In this document: positions 47,880 through 57,172 of the stretch, piece after piece
Layout of the letters: each line of letters begins with the position of its first letter
How positions within the stretch are numbered: the stretch's first letter is position 1
Assembly (NCBI GenBank): GCA_001898035.1
Contig: MKRX01000006.1
Coordinates: forward strand, 248,436-312,435
Length of the DNA stretch: 64,000 nt
Direction of reading: 5' to 3'
Source of the DNA: Armatimonadetes bacterium 55-13
GTDB taxonomy: Bacteria; Armatimonadota; Fimbriimonadia; Fimbriimonadales; Fimbriimonadaceae
Notes under the pieces: model-generated
Database searches by the model: none
What the model was told of the DNA's origin: nothing
Seen by the model: only the letters and a program-made list of their open reading frames with translations
Translations under genes and position numbers: made by a program

Positions 47880-50114
47880 TTGAGTCCTAATCGAGCAACG
47901 AAAATCAGCCGTTCGGGCGATTCGTTTGCCTCATCGAAAGCGTTTGGATTCCAGGTGCGAGCCGGTTTTTCGGTCTTAGCCTTGGCCATCTGCGTTGGGT
48001 CCGCTCATGCGGTCCGCCGAGAGCAAATGAAGAGCATGCCGGACACGGTGCTACCCGTCCTTCGCGAATCCCGAGAGGTCGCGGCTACACGCGCCGCGGA
48101 TCGGATCGAGGTCGCGGTCAGCCTCCGGCCCCTGCGCCAGGAAGCGCTGGAAGCTTTTTGCGATGCCGTGAGCGACCGCCGGTCACCACAGTATCGTCGA
48201 TTCCTGTCTCCGGATCAGGTAGGAACGCGGTTTGGCGCTTCCGCATCCCAGCAGAGCGCGGTCATCAAATACCTCAAATCCAAAGGTTTAACGATTACTC
48301 TCGCCGCTCCAAATCGCATGGCGATTCTGGCTTCCGGAACCGTGGGACAAGTTGCATCCGCTTTCAATACAACCATCAAGGAATTTGTCGGCCCGGCGGC
48401 GGATCGAAGCGGCGAGATTCGGTTCCGAGCCAACACCACGCCAATCCAGGTTCCCAACAACATTTCGAGCTACGTCATCGACGTCTCGGGTGTGGAGACT
48501 TACACCCGGCCGAAGGCCCGAAACACAACGACTCTGACCCCGCCTCTGGTCCGTGCCCTGTACAACGCGAAGCCGATTTACAACGCACTTTTCCAAGGCC
48601 AAGGGCGAACGATCGGTATCTCGAGCTGGGATGGATTCCGACTTACGGACGCCGCTTCCTACATCTCGCAGTACAACTTGCCGACTCCGATTGGCGGTGC
48701 CACCTCGAATATTCAGGTCATCGCGATTGATGGCGGATCGGGGAGCGGAGCTCCTTCCGGCGAAGGCGATTTGGACATCCAAATGGTGCTCGGCATGGCT
48801 CCATTGGCCAACATCATCATCTATGACGGTGGGGCGGGGCTGCTCAATGTATTGACCCGAGAAGCTACGGATAACAAGGCTGACATCATCACTGAGAGCT
48901 ACGGTTGGAACCTCTCAGTTCCGGGAGCAAACGCGGCCCATAACCAACACTTGGCGATGACCGCACAAGGCATCACTTATATGTGCGCTTCGGGCGACTT
49001 CGGCACGGACTTCGGTGGTTTTGACTATCCGAACTACGATCCGGAAGTGTTGATGGTCGGCGGAACGGTGGCTACGGTTAACGATACAACTGGCGCTCGA
49101 GTTCAAGAAGTCGGTTGGTCGGGCAGCGGTGGCGGTTGGAGTCTGGTCAATGCCAGCTTCAACGTGTTGCCTGCATGGCAGGTCGGCAATGGTGTTCCCA
49201 CTTCCATTAACAAGCGTCTGGTTCCAGATATCTCCGTTCATGCCGACGGCAGCGGAGCTGGCGGATACTTCATCTTCAACCAAGGTTCCTTAATCTCGAT
49301 TTCGGGCACCAGCGCCTCGTCGCCGACCTTTGCCGGTGGTCTTGGGTTGGTCGAGCAGAAGCTCTTGAGTTTGGGACGATTGCCAACCTTTGGCGCAAAG
49401 AATCGACTGGGGCGAATTCAGAACGTTATTTATCAGCAGAACGGCCGCTCAGATGTGTATTTGGACATTACATCAGGCGCAAACGGGACGCTGCCTAACG
49501 GTCAATCTTCGACCTGTACTCCAGGTTGGGACTTCGTGACGGGCTTTGGCGTCATCGACTTCGACAAATTCTGCGATTCCTTCGCAAGTTCGTTTGGCGT
49601 CGATGTGCCGCCGACATCGGCGACGACGGTTCAGGGGACCTATCAAGATGGTGACCTTAACAGCATTCTGGATGAGGATGGAGACGACTTCATTCTCGAT
49701 TCCTACATGATCGACAATACGGGCAACCCGGTCTCTGGCAATGCAAAACCCAGTGCCCAGGTGGCATCGATGTCTTCCGACTTTACGGTCGATCTGAGCT
49801 CGGGCACTTTGAGCGATCTCAAGGCGGAGATCACCGGCTCCTGCTCCGTTTCGGGAGTATCCGGTCAGGTGTTCGGATACAACTGGTCGACAGGAAACTA
49901 TGAACTGGCCACGTCCTTCGGGCTTTACACATCCCAGAAGACGGTCAAAGTCAACATTTCCAAGTCGAAGTTCAGCAAGTTCGTGGATGGTTCGGGCAAT
50001 ATCCGACTTCTTATTCGCGGAATCAGCGCGGTTCGAGGAATCAGTGGCAAGGTACCGCCTCAGTTCGAACTGAGTTTCGACAAGATTGAGCTGAAGGCAT
50101 CTTTCAGCAACTAA
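47880..50114 (+). CDS. Secreted S53 (sedolisin/kumamolisin-like) serine protease
   Basis: The TTG start has AAAGGAGGTC five bases upstream. After the signal sequence (GFSVLALAICVGSAHA) comes a pro-kumamolisin activation domain (RRSPQYRRFLSPDQVGTRFGASASQQSAVIKYLKSKGLTI). The S53 catalytic domain has Glu and Asp in GEGDLDIQMVLG (about 295-299) and Ser in SISGTSASSPTFAGGLG (about 478). The Ca-site region is GWDFVTGFGVIDF. The last 150 residues form a beta-rich domain shared with the two downstream subtilisins (VFGYNWSTGNYELATSF...). At 744 residues it is longer than typical family members. A strong terminator follows. Confidence 0.9.
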   Translation: MSPNRATKISRSGDSFASSKAFGFQVRAGFSVLALAICVGSAHAVRREQMKSMPDTVLPVLRESREVAATRAADRIEVAVSLRPLRQEALEAFCDAVSDRRSPQYRRFLSPDQVGTRFGASASQQSAVIKYLKSKGLTITLAAPNRMAILASGTVGQVASAFNTTIKEFVGPAADRSGEIRFRANTTPIQVPNNISSYVIDVSGVETYTRPKARNTTTLTPPLVRALYNAKPIYNALFQGQGRTIGISSWDGFRLTDAASYISQYNLPTPIGGATSNIQVIAIDGGSGSGAPSGEGDLDIQMVLGMAPLANIIIYDGGAGLLNVLTREATDNKADIITESYGWNLSVPGANAAHNQHLAMTAQGITYMCASGDFGTDFGGFDYPNYDPEVLMVGGTVATVNDTTGARVQEVGWSGSGGGWSLVNASFNVLPAWQVGNGVPTSINKRLVPDISVHADGSGAGGYFIFNQGSLISISGTSASSPTFAGGLGLVEQKLLSLGRLPTFGAKNRLGRIQNVIYQQNGRSDVYLDITSGANGTLPNGQSSTCTPGWDFVTGFGVIDFDKFCDSFASSFGVDVPPTSATTVQGTYQDGDLNSILDEDGDDFILDSYMIDNTGNPVSGNAKPSAQVASMSSDFTVDLSSGTLSDLKAEITGSCSVSGVSGQVFGYNWSTGNYELATSFGLYTSQKTVKVNISKSKFSKFVDGSGNIRLLIRGISAVRGISGKVPPQFELSFDKIELKASFSN

Positions 50115-50128
50115 TCGTTCCTTTCTCA

Positions 50129-50164
50129 AGCGGGCGCTCAACTCTGAGCGCCCGCTCTTTTTTT
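50129..50164 (+). terminator. Intrinsic terminator after the S53 gene
   Basis: AGCGGGCGCTCA pairs with TGAGCGCCCGCT, a perfect 12-bp stem with a 4-base loop, followed by C and seven T. One of the strongest terminators in the window. Confidence 0.92.
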
Positions 50165-50258
50165 GATTTCGTGAAAATACACAGGTCTTCAGAATCGTGC
50201 TATAGTCCACTTTCAACTATCTGGGAAGGCTTCCCTTTGCAGGTCAGGAGTTTGATAC

Positions 50259-51893
50259 ATGATTCGTACAATTCGAGCCGCCACGGCTCTCGCATTCCTT
50301 ATCACGGGCGCCATTGCTTCAGCGCAGGTGGCCGAATATGTACCTGGCGAGATTCTCGTCAAGTTCCGCAGTAATACTTCTCGAGCAGGACTTCTTGAGA
50401 ACTTGGCGGTCCGCGCCAAGAGGCTCTTGACGATTCCTCGGCTTGATGTTCAACAGATCAAGCTGCCAGCTGGAATGTCGGTCATGGATGGTGTTGCCTA
50501 CTACAGCAACATGTCCACCGTCGTCTATGCCGAACCGAACTACAAGAAGAGCCTCGATTTCGTTCCTAACGATCCTCGCTACAGCAGTCAGTGGGGACAG
50601 AAGAAGATTCAGTGCCCGCAGGCTTGGGACCTGACTCAAGGTTCCGGTGCGGTAACTATCGCGGTGATTGACTCTGGCTGCGACGTCAACCATGAAGACC
50701 TCAAGAACAAGCTCGTGCCCGGTTACGACTTTTCAGACGACGATCCCGACGTGACTCCGGACGGCGATCACGGCGTACACACGGCGGGCATTGCAGCAGC
50801 GGACACGAACAACAATCGGGGAGTTGCGGGAACCGGTTTCAACTGCAAGATCATGCCGCTCAAAATCTTCCCGAATGCCACGGACGCGGTTTCGGCAGCG
50901 GCGATTATTCACGCTGCCGACAACGGCGCGAAAGTAATCACCATGAGCTACGGCTCCTATGGCGAGTCCCAGACTGAAAAGAACGCGGTCAACTATGCCT
51001 GGGGTAAAGGAGTCGTTCTCTTTGCTTCCGCCGGCAATCTTAATACCGACGCCGCCCACTTCCCTTCCGACTTCGAAAACGTTATCAGCGTTGGCTCCAC
51101 CAACACGAACGATCAAAAGTCTGACTTCAGCAACTTCGGCGCGGACCGCGTCGATATCGCGGCTCCCGGCGAAAACATCATGAGCACCGTCACCGGTGGC
51201 TATGCCAACGAGACGGGTACTTCTATGGCCTGTCCGATGGCGGCAGGCGTGGCTGGCCTCTTGTGGGGCATCGCTCCAGCGGGAACGACTAATGTCGAAA
51301 TTCGTGAGGCCATCGAGTCCACCACCGATCCGATTCCGAACAACAACAACTTCGTGAAATACGGTCGCATCAACGCCTATAAAGCGGCGAAGAAGTTCGA
51401 GTCTTCGATCGTCGCCATCGAGAGTAAGCCCTCGGCGGTGACCCACTGGTACGGCACCAATCCCGACGGCGACGAATCGGATCTACTCGCTTCGGATACA
51501 GACTTCTACACGGTGAGCTCTACCATCGATTCCCTAGGACAAGTGGGAGGGGTGATTGTGGACCTGGACTACGCAGGAAACGTCACCACTGGCTTGCGAA
51601 CCGCTGATCTCATCGTTGAAGCTAACGCTCCGTCCGGCACCTCTCATCAGGTCTTCTTCTGGAATTACACGACCAATCGATTCCAGTTGATGCGTTCGAT
51701 CGCCCTTCGCCCCTCGGGTACGAACCGCCAGAAAGCTTCTTTGCCAAAGAACCTGACGCCGTTCATCTCCGCCGGCAAGCTTAGGGTCGGTCTCAAAGCG
51801 ATCGCCCCGAGGCGGAGCCTGCGCGGGACGTCGGCTTCTCCGTTCGACCTCAACATCAACTACGTAGTCCTCGAAACTCGCGAAAGTAACTAA
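50259..51893 (+). CDS. Secreted subtilisin-like S8 protease, paralogue 1
   Basis: The 544-residue preproprotein has the signal MIRTIRAATALAFLITGAIASA and a fervidolysin-like propeptide (YVPGEILVKFRSN, VYAEPNYKKSLDFVPNDPRYSSQWGQKKI). In the S8 domain, Asp is in VIDSGCDVNHEDL (about 137), His in DHGVHTAGI (about 170) and Ser in NETGTSMACPMAAG (about 322), with the oxyanion Asn in FASAGN. The C-terminal 120 residues are a beta-rich domain (HQVFFWNYTTNRFQLMRSIAL, LRGTSASPFDLNINYVVLE) shared with its neighbours. The leader contains CAGGTCAGGAGT, identical to that of the next paralogue. It has its own terminator. Confidence 0.93.
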   Translation: MIRTIRAATALAFLITGAIASAQVAEYVPGEILVKFRSNTSRAGLLENLAVRAKRLLTIPRLDVQQIKLPAGMSVMDGVAYYSNMSTVVYAEPNYKKSLDFVPNDPRYSSQWGQKKIQCPQAWDLTQGSGAVTIAVIDSGCDVNHEDLKNKLVPGYDFSDDDPDVTPDGDHGVHTAGIAAADTNNNRGVAGTGFNCKIMPLKIFPNATDAVSAAAIIHAADNGAKVITMSYGSYGESQTEKNAVNYAWGKGVVLFASAGNLNTDAAHFPSDFENVISVGSTNTNDQKSDFSNFGADRVDIAAPGENIMSTVTGGYANETGTSMACPMAAGVAGLLWGIAPAGTTNVEIREAIESTTDPIPNNNNFVKYGRINAYKAAKKFESSIVAIESKPSAVTHWYGTNPDGDESDLLASDTDFYTVSSTIDSLGQVGGVIVDLDYAGNVTTGLRTADLIVEANAPSGTSHQVFFWNYTTNRFQLMRSIALRPSGTNRQKASLPKNLTPFISAGKLRVGLKAIAPRRSLRGTSASPFDLNINYVVLETRESN

Positions 51894-51911
51894 AATCGCG
51901 AGAATTTGCTC

Positions 51912-51949
51912 AACGGCCCGGTAACAGTTACCGGGCCGTTTCCTTTTTG
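51912..51949 (+). terminator. Intrinsic terminator after subtilisin paralogue 1
   Basis: AACGGCCCGGTAAC pairs with GTTACCGGGCCGTT around a tight loop and is followed by TCC and TTTTT. Confidence 0.85.
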
Positions 51950-52032
51950 TCGAACTAAGCGGTTTGCAAGCGCGGTCGATTCGTGTACCCTAGTGGGCGA
52001 AGAACTACCTACCAGGTCAGGAGTCCAGATTA

Positions 52033-53673
52033 ATGAATCATTTGACAAGAGCGTTATCCGCGCTCCTTTTGATTTCAGGGGCCGCTCTCGCCTCTGCTCA
52101 AGTCGCCGATTTTAAACAGGGTGAAGTTCTCGTTAAATTCAGAAGTCAGTCGCGCGCTGGCCTGATCGAGAACTTGGCCATTCGCGCGAAGAAGGTTGGC
52201 ACCATTAGCCGACTGGATGTGCAGCAACTTAAGTTGCCGTCCGGGATGTCTACGATGGACGCGGTGAACTACTATCGCGGCCTTTCCTCAGTCGAATATG
52301 CTGAGCCCAACTACATTAAGCACCTCACGTACATACCCAATGACCCGCGCTATACGGGCAATCAGCAATGGGGTCAGAAGAAGATCGACTGCGAAGGCGC
52401 TTGGGGCATCACCAAGGGCAAGGGAACGGTCATCGTCGCGGTCATCGATACGGGCATCGACCTCAATCACGAAGACCTCAAGAACAAGTTAGTCCCTGGT
52501 TACGACTTCTCGGACAACGACAGCGATCCGACCTTTGACGGAGATCATGGCGTTCACTGCGCCGGAATCGTGGGCGCGGACACCGACAACGGTAAGGGAG
52601 TTGCCGGCACGGGCTTTAACTGCAAGATCATGCCGCTCAAGATCTTCCCGAATGCCACCGCCTCGGCTTCTGCCAACGCAATGATCTACGCCGCCGACCA
52701 TGGCGCAAAGGTCATTTCGATGAGCTACATTTCTTACGGCGAGTCCATCACGGAGAAAAACGCCGTGAACTATGCTTGGAACAAGGGTTTGGTTCTTCTG
52801 GCCGGCGCGGGCAATGACAATACAGATACGCTCGGCTACCCGAACGCCTATCCGAACGTCATCTCCGTTGGCTCCACCAATACCTCCGACCAGAAGTCCG
52901 GCTTCAGCAACTGGGGCGCCGATCATGTCGACGTAGCTGCTCCCGGCGAGGACATTATGAGCACGCTTCCTGGCGGCTATGGAAACGCCACCGGCACCTC
53001 CATGGCATGTCCGATGGCGGCTGGTGTAGTGGGTCTGCTCTGGAGCGTGGCCGCCCCTGGCACCACCAATACCGAGATTCGCGAAGCCCTGGAGAGCACC
53101 TGCGATCCAGTCGTTGGCGCGAACAACTTCGTGGCCTTTGGTCGAGTGAATGCGTTCAAGGCCGTGAAAAAGCTGGATGCCAGTGCAGTCGTTATTCCTA
53201 GCCCGCCCACATCGATCGACCCTTGGATGGGCAACGATCCTTCGGGCGGTGTGAACGATGTCCAGGTTTCTGATGGCAACACCTATTTGATTCGGAGCCA
53301 GAGCGACGCATTGGGGCAAGTCGCTGGCATCGAGGTGAACCTGGCCTATGGCGGGACCGTGACATCCGGCTTGAGATCGGCCGAGCTCATTGTTGAAGCG
53401 AACGCGGTATCCGGTGCAAGCAACCAGGTGTTCTTCTGGAATTACAACACCAATCGATACCAATTGATGAAATCGCTAGCGCTTCGCCCGACGGGCGCCA
53501 ATCGGCAAGTCGCGAAGCTGACGACAAATCTCACGCCATTCGTCTCTGGTGGCGCGCTCAAGGTTGCCTTCCGGGCAATACTTCCGAAGCGAAGTCTGCG
53601 GGGACTTGCTCCCTCCGCCTTTGACTTCACCATCAACTACATTCAGCTCGAGACCCGAGAAAACTCGAACTGA
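52033..53673 (+). CDS. Secreted subtilisin-like S8 protease, paralogue 2
   Basis: This 546-residue protein is collinear with the previous protease: signal MNHLTRALSALLLISGAALASA, propeptide DFKQGEVLVKFRSQSRAGL, Asp in VIDTGIDLNHEDL, His in DHGVHCAGI, oxyanion Asn in LAGAGND, and Ser in NATGTSMACPMAAG, then the same C-terminal domain (NQVFFWNYNTNRYQLMKSLAL). The pair clearly arose by tandem duplication and has diverged mainly in surface residues and in the linker before the C-terminal domain. The ATG has GGTCAGGAG upstream. Each copy has its own leader and terminator, so they can be expressed separately. Confidence 0.93.
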   Translation: MNHLTRALSALLLISGAALASAQVADFKQGEVLVKFRSQSRAGLIENLAIRAKKVGTISRLDVQQLKLPSGMSTMDAVNYYRGLSSVEYAEPNYIKHLTYIPNDPRYTGNQQWGQKKIDCEGAWGITKGKGTVIVAVIDTGIDLNHEDLKNKLVPGYDFSDNDSDPTFDGDHGVHCAGIVGADTDNGKGVAGTGFNCKIMPLKIFPNATASASANAMIYAADHGAKVISMSYISYGESITEKNAVNYAWNKGLVLLAGAGNDNTDTLGYPNAYPNVISVGSTNTSDQKSGFSNWGADHVDVAAPGEDIMSTLPGGYGNATGTSMACPMAAGVVGLLWSVAAPGTTNTEIREALESTCDPVVGANNFVAFGRVNAFKAVKKLDASAVVIPSPPTSIDPWMGNDPSGGVNDVQVSDGNTYLIRSQSDALGQVAGIEVNLAYGGTVTSGLRSAELIVEANAVSGASNQVFFWNYNTNRYQLMKSLALRPTGANRQVAKLTTNLTPFVSGGALKVAFRAILPKRSLRGLAPSAFDFTINYIQLETRENSN

Positions 53674-53684
53674 CATCAAAAAAG

Positions 53685-53723
53685 AACCGGGGGCGAGAAA
53701 TATCTCGCCCCCGGTTTCTTTTT
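53685..53723. terminator. Bidirectional terminator between convergent genes
   Basis: AACCGGGGGCGAGA pairs with TCTCGCCCCCGGTT around a 4-base loop (AATA), with TTTCTTTTT after it on the plus strand and a matching A-run before it, so it can stop transcription from both sides. Confidence 0.9.
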
Positions 53724-53725
53724 GC

Positions 53726-54058
53726 CTAGCTTGCTCGATCAAATGCGGACTGCGTCTTTTGGGGTGCGTAGGCTCGGTAAAAGTTGCCCGTTGCAACTCC
53801 CGTTCGAATCTGCATTGTGATCTGAGAACTCATTCGCTTCAATCCACCCACGAGCCGTTGTTCCACGCGTTGGATTTCGGCAAGATCTTCGGCTGAGAAC
53901 CTGGCGCCTGCTTTCTCAAATTCGGCGAGCAGATTATCTCGTTCGTTAATCAGACTCGAAGCGACTTCCCAGGCCTCTCGCTCAAGTTCCTGCTCAAGGC
54001 TCAGTGTTAAGAGCAGGTACCGATCCAGCTCCTTTCGGCTGGAAGCATTAAGCGGCAA
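53726..54058 (-). CDS. Small helical protein downstream of fliS (FlgN/FliT-like candidate)
   Basis: The 110-residue protein is almost all alpha-helical (KELDRYLLLTLSLEQELEREAWEVASSLINERDNLLAEFEKAG, LAEIQRVEQRLVGGLKRMSSQI). It starts within the last 11 bases of fliS, so translation is coupled. Size, helical content and position fit a flagellar export chaperone such as FliT or FlgN, but similarity is too weak to name it. Confidence 0.65.
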   Translation of the reverse strand: MPLNASSRKELDRYLLLTLSLEQELEREAWEVASSLINERDNLLAEFEKAGARFSAEDLAEIQRVEQRLVGGLKRMSSQITMQIRTGVATGNFYRAYAPQKTQSAFDRAS

Positions 54059-54461
54059 GCGGGACCTCGTTCAATTCCGACTGAGGTCTCGTCATCTTGT
54101 CGATTTCAACCCAACTCTCTCTCAAATCGGAAAGAATCTTGATACATCGATCGATGGGTTCAACCTTGTCGCCAACGTTCGCCTCGACCAGTTCGCCAAT
54201 GACATAGGTGTAGAGCGCCAGGAGATTCTTGGAGACTTCTCCTCCTTTTTCCATGTCCAAGCACGAAGTGAGTTCCATCACGATCTTCTGGGCTTTCTGA
54301 AGATTGGTGTTCTGAAGCTCGAGGTCGGCGGTTTCGATTCCTCGTTTTCCGACGTTCATGAAGCGGATCGCCCCATCATAGAGCATGATCACAAGCTGAA
54401 GTGGTGAGGCTCCGTTCACGGCGCCTTTCTGATATTCCTGTACAAACCTTCCGTATGCCAA
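54048..54461 (-). CDS. fliS: Flagellar export chaperone FliS
   Basis: The 137-residue protein, starting at TTG 54461 with GAGGA upstream, matches FliS: RFVQEYQKGAVNGASPLQLVIMLYDGAIRFMNVGKRGIE, LQKAQKIVMELTSCLDMEKGGEVSKNLLALYTYVIGELVEAN. FliS binds newly made flagellin and prevents early polymerisation. No flagellin, fliD or other flagellar gene is in the window, so it is separated from its usual partners. It is followed with overlap by a small helical protein. Confidence 0.92.
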   Translation of the reverse strand: MAYGRFVQEYQKGAVNGASPLQLVIMLYDGAIRFMNVGKRGIETADLELQNTNLQKAQKIVMELTSCLDMEKGGEVSKNLLALYTYVIGELVEANVGDKVEPIDRCIKILSDLRESWVEIDKMTRPQSELNEVPLAA

Positions 54462-54532
54462 CGTGTCGTGTCCTCGAAAATGTAATGGCTACAACACGAT
54501 TGTCGGCACGTTTTTCCAGTAACTCCATGGGG

Positions 54533-55003
54533 TTATGGTCTTTCTGTTCCCTTTGATTCTTCCTTCACAAAGACAAGGCAAATGAGAAGGGAAAATAGAA
54601 TGGTCGCCAAAGGCGCCACGAATTGAAGGGTTCGAGGATATTCGGGTTCGGGAACTTGACGGGCCACCGCGCCGACGAACGCTTGCTCGATTCGGAGGTA
54701 GAGAAAGATGGATGCGGTGAAGACTCCACCCATGAATCCAGCCGCCCCGGCCAGACCAACTTTTCGGCAGACAATGGCCCCACAAACCGCGGCAACTCCA
54801 AATCCTGCGGCAAAATCCCCAGCGAAAACGATCAATCGGTGAATTTCGAGCCAAACGAGGAATGGCCAAACAGCGAGAAAGTAAACAAAAAATGCGATAG
54901 TCGCAAAACCACTACACCCCAGGATCATCTGGGTGTCCATGTCCCTTTCCTTCTTAACCGGCGCCTCTAGTTTTTCATCAGTTTTGAGCCGATTCATACT
55001 CAT
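54533..55003 (-). CDS. Small polytopic membrane protein, unknown
   Basis: From ATG 55003 the protein has 156 residues: a charged N-terminus (KTDEKLEAPVKKERDMD), then four hydrophobic helices (GFATIAFFVYFLAVWPFLVWL, FAAGFGVAAVCGAIVC, GAAGFMGGVFTASIFLYL, FVAPLATILFSLLICLVFV). No known family is recognised. TTG at 55009 and ATG at 54997 are alternative starts; none has a strong Shine-Dalgarno. It lies upstream of fliS on the same strand with a 71-nt gap. Confidence 0.6.
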   Translation of the reverse strand: MSMNRLKTDEKLEAPVKKERDMDTQMILGCSGFATIAFFVYFLAVWPFLVWLEIHRLIVFAGDFAAGFGVAAVCGAIVCRKVGLAGAAGFMGGVFTASIFLYLRIEQAFVGAVARQVPEPEYPRTLQFVAPLATILFSLLICLVFVKEESKGTERP

Positions 55004-55217
55004 ATCCAATCACTTTTACGAGGGATAGTTGCAGCTACAGTTGCCATTCTAGACCACTTCAGGTTCCGTTCAATTCCAAGAAACTTAACACAGCGTATGA
55101 GGTTTTGAATTTAAAACCCTCTAGTTCACCCGTGGAAATACCAGTATCATTGGTATGGCTCGTTGGCGTGCATGGATGTGTCTGCGAACGCTACGGGCAA
55201 GCTAGTGGAGGAAACAT

Positions 55218-57110
55218 ATGCGCAAAGCAGGATTGCTAGTGACCATCGCAGTTGCAGCGACAATGCTCGTCGGCTGCGGCGGTGGCGGCGGTGGTTCGAA
55301 CAGTCAGAAGACGATGCGAACCGTTGCCGGTTTTGTTTATGTAAAGGGAACGGGCGGTGGTACGCCCCAAGTTGCTATTTTGCCTACGGCGAACCCGCCA
55401 TCCGGCTACTTCCCAGCAACGGGCGGCACGATCCGACTCGCGGTTGCTGATGGTGAGATCAGCCGAGCTCCTGACCAAGAAGATTTCTCGATGGCCACGA
55501 GCAACGCGATTGTTGCTACGGTTAAGGGTCCCATCAACAGCTCGGTCAGCGTCAGCGCGCTCACGACGATCACGGGTACGGACGGCTCAAACGCTCTCTC
55601 CGGCACCATGAGTTCGTTTAATGGCAACCTCGGCCCCAAGGCCAACGAGGGCACTGTTCTGACTCTCAACAACGGTCCGGCAACTTATACGCCGGGGGCT
55701 ACCGCTTCGATTAAGTACACCATCGATGGCGCCGTACCGACCGATCCCACGGTTGACTTCATTCTTGGCGATGCCGATCGAAGTCTTGCGGTGATCGGTC
55801 TTGACGCCAGCGGCGTTGTCACGACTCAGTCGTTCACGGCTACCGCCTCGACCGACGGCGCAAGCGTTACCGGTTCAGGCAATGCGTTCACTCTTACTGC
55901 CGGTGGTCCGGCGGCGACGGTTGGACCGTTCACCGTAGACATCGATGCAACCGGCGTGAACCTTCAGGCCTCGATCGACTCTACGTTCAGCCTCGGCACG
56001 GTCACTTCGATCACGTTGACTTCCGCGACGGGAACAACCCCGCTCGTTTGGGGAACGACATCGGTTCCGGCAGCTATCGCGAACACCACTTCGGTGATCA
56101 CGGCTACGGTTCTCAACGAGAATGGCGTCGCGATGCAGGGTCAAAACGTAACTCTGACGACCGACAAGGCTCCGGCCAACGACTGGACCGGCGCGCCTGG
56201 CGTATCTGGTTCCGTTACGGGCACGATCTTCACCGCCACTAACACGGGCGCTACCAATGGCAGCGGTCAGTTTGCGGCCACGTTCAACCCGCCAGCAGCC
56301 GTCGACGGTCCTTTGACCGGCGCCGACCTGGATATCAAGGGCACCAACGTCATCACGGCGACTTGCGGTTCCGTCACCCAGACGGTTAACGTAACGGTTG
56401 AGCGACCCTTCGGTTCGTTCACCATCGCAGGTCCGACCTCGATGAACATCAGCAGCTCTTCAGCGGCTAACTTCACCAGCGGCTATCGAATCACTTCCGC
56501 CACTGACGTGGACAACGAAGCGATCGTGAGCCCGCGTCTGGATCCGTTCCAGTCTGTTGCCGTCTACTCTGACGCGAATGCCGCTTCATTGCCGGCTCAG
56601 GTTGGTAACACGGGCGATTCGTCCGCTCCGACCGATGCTTCGCTCGCCTCTTCCTTCTCGGGCAACGTCCTGACGTCCGGCAGCGTGCCTGGTCGACTTG
56701 ACGTCACCGCGACGGTTAACGGCATCACTTCGTCCAACACCCTCGTGGTTGCGGTCCTCGGTCAGCCGTCCAAGATCGTTCTGACTCCAGACACGGCCTT
56801 GGCCACCGGAAGCTACACCGGTCCGGCGACGAACAACGTCTATGCGGGAACCGCGAACACGGCTCTTGGCAACGTTTCGATCAGCCTGATCGACGCCGGT
56901 GGTAACGACGTGACCGGTTCCACGTCTGGCCTTGCCAGCACCGTGAGCGTGGTCTCCGGTTCGGGCGCCACTCTTCTGTCCTCGCCGAGTTCGAATCCGT
57001 TTAACGTCCAGGCAGGTACTGCCGATGGCGCGTTCGACGTAGTCGTGACCGGTACCGGACTGACGGGTGCATTCAACATCAACCGACGAATCGGCATCGA
57101 CCTTCCGTAA
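55218..57110 (+). CDS. Large Ig-like repeat lipoprotein
   Basis: The ATG at 55218 has GGAGGA nearby. The signal ends in a lipobox (VAATMLVGC, Cys about residue 20) followed by GGGGGGSN, a flexible tether. The remaining 600 residues are Thr/Ser/Gly/Val-rich and contain bacterial Ig-like (Big_1/invasin-type) sheets, such as NTTSVITATVLNENGVAMQGQNVTLTTDKAPANDW and LGNVSISLIDAGGNDVTG, with almost no Cys or charge. It is probably a surface or periplasmic lipoprotein. Its codon use is strongly biased to preferred codons like the following ribosomal genes, which hints at high expression. A terminator follows. Confidence 0.85.
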   Translation: MRKAGLLVTIAVAATMLVGCGGGGGGSNSQKTMRTVAGFVYVKGTGGGTPQVAILPTANPPSGYFPATGGTIRLAVADGEISRAPDQEDFSMATSNAIVATVKGPINSSVSVSALTTITGTDGSNALSGTMSSFNGNLGPKANEGTVLTLNNGPATYTPGATASIKYTIDGAVPTDPTVDFILGDADRSLAVIGLDASGVVTTQSFTATASTDGASVTGSGNAFTLTAGGPAATVGPFTVDIDATGVNLQASIDSTFSLGTVTSITLTSATGTTPLVWGTTSVPAAIANTTSVITATVLNENGVAMQGQNVTLTTDKAPANDWTGAPGVSGSVTGTIFTATNTGATNGSGQFAATFNPPAAVDGPLTGADLDIKGTNVITATCGSVTQTVNVTVERPFGSFTIAGPTSMNISSSSAANFTSGYRITSATDVDNEAIVSPRLDPFQSVAVYSDANAASLPAQVGNTGDSSAPTDASLASSFSGNVLTSGSVPGRLDVTATVNGITSSNTLVVAVLGQPSKIVLTPDTALATGSYTGPATNNVYAGTANTALGNVSISLIDAGGNDVTGSTSGLASTVSVVSGSGATLLSSPSSNPFNVQAGTADGAFDVVVTGTGLTGAFNINRRIGIDLP

Positions 57111-57134
57111 GGAATATCTCGATTCACGTCTCAG

Positions 57135-57172
57135 ACGGTCCGGGCGAGCAATCGCCCGGACCGTTTCTATTT
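57135..57172 (+). terminator. Intrinsic terminator after the Ig-repeat lipoprotein gene
   Basis: ACGGTCCGGGCGA pairs perfectly with TCGCCCGGACCGT around GCAA, followed by TTCTATTT. It isolates the ribosomal block downstream, which must have its own promoter in the gap to 57358. Confidence 0.9.

Noticed and set aside
52489-53463. Minus-strand open frame of 324 codons inside subtilisin paralogue 2
   Set aside because: Paralogue 1 has a similar shadow (50733-51446), which shows that both follow from the coding pattern of the plus strand.
54480-54520. GCCGACAA upstream of fliS resembling a flagellar sigma-28 -10 element
   Set aside because: No TAAA element at the required 15-base distance.
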